The notes beneath the pieces were generated by a model that saw only the letters and a program-made list of their open reading frames with translations, had not been told where the DNA came from and did no database searches. 7,310 bases of DNA from JBCBCP01 sp039178165 (GTDB taxonomy: Bacteria > Pseudomonadota > Alphaproteobacteria > Rhodobacterales > Rhodobacteraceae): NCBI GenBank assembly GCA_039178165.1, contig JBCDFL010000169.1, positions 1 through 7,310 of the forward strand. The letters run 5' to 3'. Numbering within the stretch: position 1 is the stretch's first letter; each line of letters opens with the position of its first letter. Made by a program: the position numbers and the translations under genes. This document shows positions 1 through 4,646 of this stretch, piece after piece.

Positions 1-685
1 CGCGTCCTGGCCGCAGATCACGCCGGGTCTGAGCGGCGCGCGGATTGGCTGGCTAGGCGATTGGGGCGCGGCCTATGCCTACGAAGACGGCATTGCAGAG
101 GCGGCGGAGGCCGCGGTGCGGCAGATGGAGGGGCTGGGCGCCACGGTCGAAGAGGTCCCGCCGCCGATGGACGCCGCCGCGCTGTGGGAGGCGTGGACGA
201 CGTTGCGGTCCTGGCAGGTCGCCTGTTCGCTGGGCCCCCTGTACGAGACGCGCCGGAACGATCTGAAGGACACGGCGATTTGGGAGGTGGAGCGGGGCCT
301 GAAGCTGAGCGGGATGAAGGTGCACCGCGCCAGCGTCACCCGAAGCGAGGGCTTTGCCGCCGCAGCGGCCCTGTTCGACCGCTTTGACGCGCTGGTGCTG
401 CCGGCGACGCAGTGCTGGCCGTTCGATACCGACCTGCCCTGGCCGGCGGAGATCGCGGGGCGGCGGATGGACACCTACCACCGGTGGATGGAGGTGGTGA
501 TTTTCGCCTCCCTCCTGGGTCTGCCGGTCGTCGCGGTGCCGGCGGGGTTCGGGGGACCGAACGACATGCCCTTTGGCCTGCAACTGATCGGGCGGCGGGG
601 CAGCGATGCCAAGCTGTTGCGGCTCGCCGAAGGCTGGCATCAGGGGACGGATTGGCCGGCCAAGCGGCCCCCGGCCCAGGGATAG
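1..685 (+). CDS. Amidase-signature family hydrolase, C-terminal part (5' end outside window)
   Basis: The reading frame is open from base 2 and stops with TAG at 685, giving about 227 visible residues. This is the C-terminal half of an amidase-signature enzyme, a family that hydrolyses C-N amide bonds with a Ser-cisSer-Lys triad. That triad lies in the N-terminal half and is therefore not visible. Recognisable family features are the GARIGWLGDWG segment near the left edge, the hydrophobic core strand DALVLPAT, and the closing block GLPVVAVPAGF...MPFGLQLIGRRGSDAKLLRLAEGW, which is the standard end of GatA/amidase proteins. An internal ATG at 116 lies inside the domain and is not a plausible start. 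The gene converges on the Rieske-linked small gene, with only 9 bases between the two stops and no hairpin terminator seen. The substrate is unknown. Next to an oxygenase it probably belongs to a catabolic set rather than to tRNA amidation. Confidence 0.85.
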   Translation, partial: ASWPQITPGLSGARIGWLGDWGAAYAYEDGIAEAAEAAVRQMEGLGATVEEVPPPMDAAALWEAWTTLRSWQVACSLGPLYETRRNDLKDTAIWEVERGLKLSGMKVHRASVTRSEGFAAAAALFDRFDALVLPATQCWPFDTDLPWPAEIAGRRMDTYHRWMEVVIFASLLGLPVVAVPAGFGGPNDMPFGLQLIGRRGSDAKLLRLAEGWHQGTDWPAKRPPAQG

Positions 686-694
686 CTCCGCCCG

Positions 695-907
695 TTACGC
701 CGGTTCGCGTCCGTGGGCGGCGAGGCGGGTGCGCAGAAGCTCTGCGCGCGCGTCTCCGGCCTCCAGCGCGAAAACATAGGCGTGGGTGAGGAAGAAGCAG
801 GCGGTGTCCACGTCGGGTGCTGCCTCGGCCGCCTCGGTATAGACCTCGATCAGCGCGATGGCATCGCCCGCCGCGTGGGCCGCGGCGAGCCGCTGTTCCA
901 GCGTCAT
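695..907 (-). CDS. Small conserved-looking protein, translationally coupled to the Rieske oxygenase
   Basis: This is a 70-residue protein starting MTLEQRLAAAHAAGD and ending in TAA at 695. Its ATG (907-905) overlaps the TGA stop of the Rieske gene in an ATGA arrangement, which is typical of translational coupling. No strong Shine-Dalgarno sequence precedes it. The sequence is rich in Ala, Glu and Leu and looks wholly helical, with roughly three helices (about residues 2-15, 16-31 and 33-66). The best landmark is ACFFLTHAYVFALEAGD at residues 36-52, which resembles a single tetratricopeptide-like helical hairpin. It has no signal peptide, no membrane segment and no metal motif. I do not recognise the family. 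The tight coupling suggests a partner, assembly factor or stability factor for the oxygenase, but that is inference from position only. Coding status is supported by the overlap, third-position GC and a sensible amino acid composition. Confidence 0.75.
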   Translation of the reverse strand: MTLEQRLAAAHAAGDAIALIEVYTEAAEAAPDVDTACFFLTHAYVFALEAGDARAELLRTRLAAHGREPA

Positions 908-2058
908 TCGGCGGCGCGGGGCGCCTCGGCGGCGATCATGCGGGACGCGACCCAATCGTGGAAGAGATGCGTCGGCCCGTCCATCGCGGGCGAAAAGCAG
1001 CCCCCGTCGAAATGCGGCGCGGCGCGGCCCCGCTGCATCCCCTCGACGACGAAGATGTCCTCTTCGAACACCAGCTTCCACTGCTTGGTGTTGGCCGCAC
1101 GCAGGGCCGGATCGGTGTCCGGCACGGGGTAGTAGAGGTGGACATGCTCGACCGTCCGGTCGGGCGCCTGGGGGTCGAGCACGATGGCGAAAGCGTGGTC
1201 GCGGTGCACGCCCAGAAGGACGTTGGGGTAGACGGCGATGTATTCTGCGGCCTTGTCCCACTTTTCGCTGAGGCCTTTGAAATCGGGGAAGGTGGCGCCG
1301 TCTCCGCCCTGGAGTTGGCGATAAACCTCGGTGCCTTGGCCGGAGAACCGGCCCTGCGCCTCGATATGGTAGTGGTCTTCGAGCCGGGAATAGGAGTTGA
1401 GCGCGGGGTGAACCCAGGGCAGGTGGTAGCTTTCGCAGTAGTTCTCGACCGCCAGCTTCCAGTTGCACTGCACTTCGAGCGTGAAGCGGCTGTCCGCGCC
1501 GCCGTGGTAGAGGGGCAGGTCGAATTCGGCCCAGCGGGCCATCAGATCGGCATGCCCGTCGGCAAAGTCGGGGGCATCACCGCTGATATTGACCCAAACG
1601 ACATCCATCCAGACATGGCTGCGCACCTCGATCAGGCCCAGATCGCTGCGGTCGATCCCGTCGGCCTGGTTGTGGCCCGGCCCGCCGACATGGGGTGTGG
1701 AGACGAGGCGCCCGTCTGTCGCGTAGCACCATGAATGGTAGGGGCAGCGGATGGCCCCTTCGATCTTGCGGGGCGCGTCCACGAGGATCATGCCCCGGTG
1801 GCGGCAGATGTTTTGGAAGACGCGGACCGCGCCGGCCCGGTCGCGCAACACCAGCAGCGGCACGCCCAGGAAGTTCAGCGGGACGGCATCGCCGACCTCC
1901 GGCACTTCGGTGGCGACGGTCAGGCCCGCCCAGCCGTCCATCAGCAGGGCCTGCTTCTCGGCCGCGAAGGTCGCCGCGTCCGTGTAATGGGCGTTGGGCA
2001 GGCCGTTAGCGTGGGCGATGGGGCGCCGCACGGCGGCAAGGTCGTGGACATCTGTCAT
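904..2058 (-). CDS. Rieske non-heme iron oxygenase, alpha subunit (ring-hydroxylating dioxygenase family)
   Basis: This is a complete 384-residue cytoplasmic oxygenase subunit. The N-terminal Rieske domain carries the [2Fe-2S] motif C85-R-H87 ... C105-P-Y-H108. The catalytic domain carries the 2-His-1-carboxylate iron site: H212 and H217 in ENYCESYHLPWVHP, and probably D334 in FEEDIFVVEGMQRG. E209, three residues before the first histidine, sits where naphthalene dioxygenase has its bridging Asp205. Such enzymes use electrons from a reductase to hydroxylate aromatic rings or to demethylate quaternary amines. No reductase or ferredoxin gene is in the window. Start choice: ATG at 2058 gives the usual length. 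GTG 2145 and ATG 2142 would add an unconserved, proline-rich tail. An AGGA lies 12 bases upstream, so the ribosome site is poor. The gene follows the HTH regulator by 105 bases and overlaps the next small gene by 4 bases. The substrate is not determinable. The family call is firm. Confidence 0.93.
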   Translation of the reverse strand: MTDVHDLAAVRRPIAHANGLPNAHYTDAATFAAEKQALLMDGWAGLTVATEVPEVGDAVPLNFLGVPLLVLRDRAGAVRVFQNICRHRGMILVDAPRKIEGAIRCPYHSWCYATDGRLVSTPHVGGPGHNQADGIDRSDLGLIEVRSHVWMDVVWVNISGDAPDFADGHADLMARWAEFDLPLYHGGADSRFTLEVQCNWKLAVENYCESYHLPWVHPALNSYSRLEDHYHIEAQGRFSGQGTEVYRQLQGGDGATFPDFKGLSEKWDKAAEYIAVYPNVLLGVHRDHAFAIVLDPQAPDRTVEHVHLYYPVPDTDPALRAANTKQWKLVFEEDIFVVEGMQRGRAAPHFDGGCFSPAMDGPTHLFHDWVASRMIAAEAPRAAE

Positions 2059-2163
2059 GGCGGGGCGTGATCCTGGCTGCGCGGGTGACGATAGGTGCAG
2101 CGTTGCAGGCCCGCCGGGCGCCGTCCCGCGCGTCCGCGACATCACGATGCCGCTATGGGGCGA

Positions 2164-2961
2164 TCAGCGGAAGGGCTGCCCGTCCCGTAGGAGGCGTTGG
2201 TGAAAGGGCATCAACTGGTCGTGGCTGCGATATCCGGCGGTGCGCGCGGCGTTCAGCGCGCGGGACATATCGCTTCCCAAATGCTCGTAGACCATGCGCA
2301 CCGCGCGCTCGGCGCCCAGGGCCTCGCGGATGGTGCGGGTGACGTATCCTGTCCAGAAATTATGCTCGAACGAGGCTTCGCGCGCGAGATAGTTGAACGA
2401 GGCTGTCATGCCGCCTAGGCGGGCAATCAGGATGCCGATGCCGTCGTCCTGCCGCATGACCAGCCCACGGAATTCTCGCGACAGCCGGTCGTCGGCCAGG
2501 CCCTGGGCCTGCAGGGCGTCCTTCGCCTCGAACCCCTTGAGGACGGTGACGTGATCGCGGCGCGAGACGTGGACAAGGCCCATCACATAGTCGCCTTCGC
2601 GCAGGAACGACCGGCGTGTGAAGCTGTAAAAGCCGCTGGGAAACTCGGCCTCCGCCACATCGTGCGCGCCGGCGCCCAGAAAGGCATCGAGCGCGGGATG
2701 GGTCAGCGTGGCCAGCGGACGGTCGATCCCCTCGACCGGCTCCAGCAAGATGCGTGCGTCCACGTCGAAGAAGGCGCAGATGCGCGCCAGGACGTCGGGG
2801 CGCGGAAAACTCTCCCCCGCGAGGTAGCGGTTGAACTGCGTGCGGTTGATGCCGAGCTGGCGCGACAATTCGGAGATGGACGGGTAGCGGGCCGACAGCT
2901 GACGCAAATTCGTTCCGAACATGCTGCGCAGTTCTGCCGGGCTCGGCTGCGTTTGGGGCAT
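2164..2961 (-). CDS. XRE-type helix-turn-helix transcriptional regulator
   Basis: This 265-residue protein has an N-terminal XRE/Cro-type helix-turn-helix at about residues 14-64. The core is SISELSRQLGINRTQFNRYL, followed by the PRPDVLARICAFFDVD segment that usually closes such domains. The remaining 200 residues form an unrecognised domain, probably for effector binding or dimerisation. It contains alternating strand-like segments (SGFYSFTRRSFL, GDYVMGLVHVSRRDHVTVLKGFEA, GIGILIARLGGMTASFNYLA) and a helical end. The start ATG at 2961 has GAGGG nine bases upstream and agrees with the domain boundary. It is transcribed in the same direction as the Rieske oxygenase 105 bases downstream, so it is a likely local controller of that gene and of itself. 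Dyad sequences in the region upstream of its start are candidate operators. The protein has no membrane or secretion signals. The inducer is unknown. Confidence 0.88.
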   Translation of the reverse strand: MPQTQPSPAELRSMFGTNLRQLSARYPSISELSRQLGINRTQFNRYLAGESFPRPDVLARICAFFDVDARILLEPVEGIDRPLATLTHPALDAFLGAGAHDVAEAEFPSGFYSFTRRSFLREGDYVMGLVHVSRRDHVTVLKGFEAKDALQAQGLADDRLSREFRGLVMRQDDGIGILIARLGGMTASFNYLAREASFEHNFWTGYVTRTIREALGAERAVRMVYEHLGSDMSRALNAARTAGYRSHDQLMPFHQRLLRDGQPFR

Positions 2962-3037
2962 CGGGTCTGGCCCTCTTTCGCTCGTTTCAACCTAAGATAG
3001 GGCGGTTTGACGCCGTCTCCCCGCGCTCGGCCCCGAA

Positions 3038-3057
3038 GTGACGCAAACAAGCGTCAC
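3038..3057. promoter_or_regulatory. Perfect inverted repeat GTGACGC-N6-GCGTCAC, candidate operator
   Basis: Two exact 7-base arms flank the 6-base spacer AAACAA, in the intergenic region between the HTH regulator (start at 2961) and the plus-strand gene starting at 3184. A further TGACGC lies at 3008-3013, 31 bases from the left arm, close to three helical turns. The geometry suits a dimeric helix-turn-helix protein, and the neighbouring XRE regulator is the obvious candidate. No U-tract follows, so a terminator is unlikely. Binding by that regulator is inference. Confidence 0.45.
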
Positions 3058-3058
3058 G

Positions 3059-3100
3059 TGTGTCGCCAAAACGGGTCGCAACCCTACGGTGATCGACACA
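3059..3100. repeat. Wide inverted repeat TGTGTCG ... CGACACA in the divergent intergenic region
   Basis: Exact 7-base arms at 3059-3065 and 3094-3100 are separated by 28 bases, right next to the GTGACGC dyad. The centre-to-centre distance of 35 bases would allow two half-sites to be bridged on DNA. It may equally be a chance pairing. A TGTAAT hexamer at 3131-3136 could be a -10 element for the plus-strand gene, but I see no matching -35. Confidence 0.25.
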
Positions 3101-3183
3101 AAAATCAAGCGAGCGGTGCAGCCTTCTGGGTGTAATTTTGCACGCGCTCGGTGCTTTCTCCGGAGACGAGAGGTTGTGGATGA

Positions 3184-3471
3184 ATGATGATTGGTGTCGT
3201 ACTCTGGAAAGACCGTGAAGACCGCCAGGCCGTGATCTGGTGTGAAGATCAGGGCGAGTTGGCGTATCTGTCGCAGCCTGCACTGACGCCAGAAATACTC
3301 GAAATCGGGGATGTGGTACAGGTCGATCTTGACGTGGGATCGCAGGTGCGGCGCGCGTCGTCGGCCAAGCGCCTTCTTTCCGCAGGCGGGCTGGAGGTGC
3401 TGGAAGCGTTGTCGCGCGAAGTTGCGGGCGGCGAGAATGTCGTGCCGTTTCGCGCCGCCGCGTCGGCCTAG
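3184..3471 (+). CDS. Small protein of unknown function, possible OB/cold-shock-like fold
   Basis: This 95-residue protein begins MMIGVVLWKDRED. Either of two adjacent ATGs (3184 or 3187) could be used. GAGAGG lies ten bases before the first one. The N-terminal 65 residues alternate short beta-strand-like stretches: IGVVLW, QAVIWCEDQGELAYL, then the turn LEIGDVVQVDLD and VRRASSAKRLL. The opening G-V-V-x-W and the late G-D-x-V-x-V/F pattern recall cold-shock and other small OB-fold domains, but the RNA-binding aromatic motifs of true CspA proteins (FGFI, VFVH) are missing. The tail from about residue 66 is helical and ends in an Ala-rich stretch. It has no signal peptide or membrane segment. 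The gene is divergent from the HTH regulator and converges on ilvH. Its TAG stop shares CTAG (3468-3471) with the ilvH stop. The family is not recognised, and the fold suggestion is weak. Confidence 0.7.
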   Translation: MMIGVVLWKDREDRQAVIWCEDQGELAYLSQPALTPEILEIGDVVQVDLDVGSQVRRASSAKRLLSAGGLEVLEALSREVAGGENVVPFRAAASA

Positions 3472-4031
3472 CCGTCCCCGCGCAGCAGGGCGGCGACGCC
3501 GGTCCGCGCCACTTCCATCAGGCCCAGCGGGCGCATGAGGTCGGCGAAGGCGTCGATCTTGTCCGGCGCGCCAGTGATCTCGAACGTGAAGCTGTCGAGG
3601 GTGGAATCGACGACGTTGGCGCGGAAAATCTCCGCGATGCGCAACGCTTCGACCCGGTGCTCTCCCTTGCCGGCGACTTTGAGCATCGCGAGCTCCCGCT
3701 CGACCGAGGGGCCTTCGACGGTGAGGTCGTGCACTTCGTGTACCGGCACGATACGGCCCACTTGGGCTTTGATCTGCTCGATCACCTGGGGGGTGCCGCG
3801 GGTGACGATGGTGATGCGGCTGAGGTGGCCGGTATGGTCGACCTCCGCCACGGTGAGGCTTTCGATGTTGTAACCGCGCCCGGAGAACAGGCCAATGACC
3901 CGCGCCAGAACGCCCGGCTCGTTGTCGACGAGTACGGCGAGCGTGTGACGCTCCTCCACGTCGGAGAAGGTGGGCCGTAGGTTGTAGGCAGAGTGGCTGG
4001 TGGCGCCTTTTTTGATTTTCAGAGCGGACAT
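3468..4031 (-). CDS. ilvH: Acetolactate synthase small (regulatory) subunit
   Basis: This 187-residue regulatory subunit of acetohydroxyacid synthase stimulates the large subunit and gives valine feedback inhibition in the first common step of valine, leucine and isoleucine synthesis. An N-terminal ACT domain covers about residues 29-104 (TLAVLVDNEPGVLARVIGLFSGRGYNIESLTVAEVD), where valine binds between subunits. The C-terminal domain (about 110-187) includes VERELAMLKV and RAEIFRANVVD-like sequence (RIAEIFRANVVD), typical of the family. Length is slightly above the E. coli protein because of about 25 extra N-terminal residues. The start at ATG 4031 is one base after the TGA of the ParE-like toxin gene, with only a weak purine stretch (GAAAGA) upstream, so initiation may depend on ribosomes finishing the toxin gene. 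The alternative start at 4130 would lie inside the toxin and is not conserved sequence. It ends in TAG, sharing CTAG with the converging gene. Confidence 0.96.
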   Translation of the reverse strand: MSALKIKKGATSHSAYNLRPTFSDVEERHTLAVLVDNEPGVLARVIGLFSGRGYNIESLTVAEVDHTGHLSRITIVTRGTPQVIEQIKAQVGRIVPVHEVHDLTVEGPSVERELAMLKVAGKGEHRVEALRIAEIFRANVVDSTLDSFTFEITGAPDKIDAFADLMRPLGLMEVARTGVAALLRGDG

Positions 4032-4032
4032 G

Positions 4033-4341
4033 TCAGTCGTCTTTCGTTGGGGGCAGGTGGGCGAAGAGGTCGGAGTGAGAGTGCAGGATGGCGAGGACGA
4101 CGATCGTGTCTTGCCTTTCGATGAAAACAAGGATGTGCTGCCCGGCTTGAAGCTGGCGCCGTGTGTCCCCTGCCAGAATGGGTTTGGAAAACGCGGTGCC
4201 GTCGATCAGTTTTGCTAGCCGGTCAAGGATCAGTCTTTCGTATGTCTCCGCTTGTGCCGGACCGAATGTGTCAGCGGTCCAATCGGCGATGTCGTTCAAT
4301 TGGTCTCGAGCCGCGGCTTCGAACCGAAGCTGCTTAGTCAT
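4033..4341 (-). CDS. parE: ParE/RelE-superfamily toxin of a type II toxin-antitoxin pair
   Basis: This 102-residue basic-to-neutral protein has the ParE layout. An N-terminal helical pair (AARDQLNDIADWTADTFGPAQAETYERLILDRLAKLID) is followed by a beta-sheet core that ends in HILVFIERQDTIVVLAILHSHSDLFAHL. ParE toxins poison DNA gyrase, whereas the related RelE/YoeB proteins cleave mRNA on the ribosome. Sequence reading alone favours ParE because of the FGPAQAETY helix and the ILH...D..AHL end. Its ATG (4341-4339) overlaps the antitoxin TGA as ATGA, the usual coupling in such modules. Its TGA stop (4035-4033) is one base before the ilvH start. The gene appears full-length and undamaged, so toxicity should be intact. 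It sits inside the ilvB-ilvH operon, an unusual place. The activity assignment is inference from family resemblance. Confidence 0.9.
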   Translation of the reverse strand: MTKQLRFEAAARDQLNDIADWTADTFGPAQAETYERLILDRLAKLIDGTAFSKPILAGDTRRQLQAGQHILVFIERQDTIVVLAILHSHSDLFAHLPPTKDD

Positions 4342-4604
4342 TCAGCCGCCTTAGTCGCGTGCTTGGCGCGTGCACGAGCGAAGGCCTCACGCACCACATC
4401 CAAACCCTCGGCGTCGACAATGTTCGAGTTCGCCTCAATGTCGTCCAGATAGGCCTTCAGCCGGTCCTGCGCCGCCTCGAAATCCTCCAACCGGCGAAGG
4501 CCGGCGCGGATCGCCTCGGACGCGTTTTGGTAGCGGCCCGAGGCGACCAGGCGGTCGAGGAGCTCGGATTGATGGTCGGTCAGAACGACGTTGCGGGTGG
4601 GCAT
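4338..4604 (-). CDS. parD: ParD-family (ribbon-helix-helix) antitoxin
   Basis: This 88-residue antitoxin has an N-terminal ribbon-helix-helix DNA-binding domain at residues 1-45. It comprises the beta strand RNVVLT, then DHQSELLDRLVASGRYQNASEAIRAGLRRLE, a textbook ParD signature with the GRYxNASEAIRxGLR motif. The C-terminal half (about 46-88) is a charged helical segment, LEDFEAAQDRLKAYLDD and onward, expected to wrap around and neutralise the ParE partner. ATG at 4604 has AGGAG seven bases upstream. The upstream in-frame ATG at 4637 would remove that logic and overlaps operator repeats. The stop overlaps the toxin start as ATGA. The gene begins 42 bases after the ilvB stop. ParD alone or with ParE normally represses its own promoter, and matching inverted repeats lie directly upstream. 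Confidence 0.93.
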   Translation of the reverse strand: MPTRNVVLTDHQSELLDRLVASGRYQNASEAIRAGLRRLEDFEAAQDRLKAYLDDIEANSNIVDAEGLDVVREAFARARAKHATKAAE

Positions 4605-4641
4605 GGCATATCTCCTGTTGATGGCAATATATGCCAATGCC
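4605..4641. promoter_or_regulatory. Toxin-antitoxin operator/promoter region with GGCAT repeats
   Basis: The gap between ilvB and parD contains the inverted pair GGCATAT (4605-4611) and ATATGCC (4629-4635). Nested in it is TGGCA-ATATA-TGCCA (4622-4636), and there is one more ATGCC at 4637-4641. Such clustered short dyads over the start of an antitoxin gene are the usual binding sites of ribbon-helix-helix antitoxins. On the minus strand TATATT (4631-4626) could be a -10 element, but I see no good -35. The AGGAG ribosome site of parD (4612-4616) lies between the arms. Confidence 0.55.
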
Positions 4642-4646
4642 GCATT

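Noticed and set aside
908..1468. Long N-terminal extension of the small 70-residue gene
   Set aside because: This part of the frame lies within the Rieske gene and reads as Arg/Pro/Gly-rich shadow sequence. The ATGA overlap at 904-907 gives the natural start.
817..1734. 305-codon plus-strand frame opposite the Rieske gene
   Set aside because: It is a shadow of the Rieske oxygenase, whose motifs are unmistakable. The antisense protein shows no domain.
2059..2145. Upstream GTG/ATG starts for the Rieske gene
   Set aside because: They add a Pro/Gly/Ser-rich tail without family resemblance. ATG 2058 gives the normal length.
2059..2163. Separate promoter or terminator between the HTH regulator and the Rieske gene
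   Set aside because: Only a small GCCCG-C-CGGGC palindrome (2109-2119) without a T-tract and a lone TATCGT hexamer were found. Neither supports a call, so the two genes may be cotranscribed.
4033..4646. Mobile element carrying the toxin-antitoxin genes
   Set aside because: I looked for terminal inverted repeats, target duplications, transposase or integrase remnants on either side and saw none.
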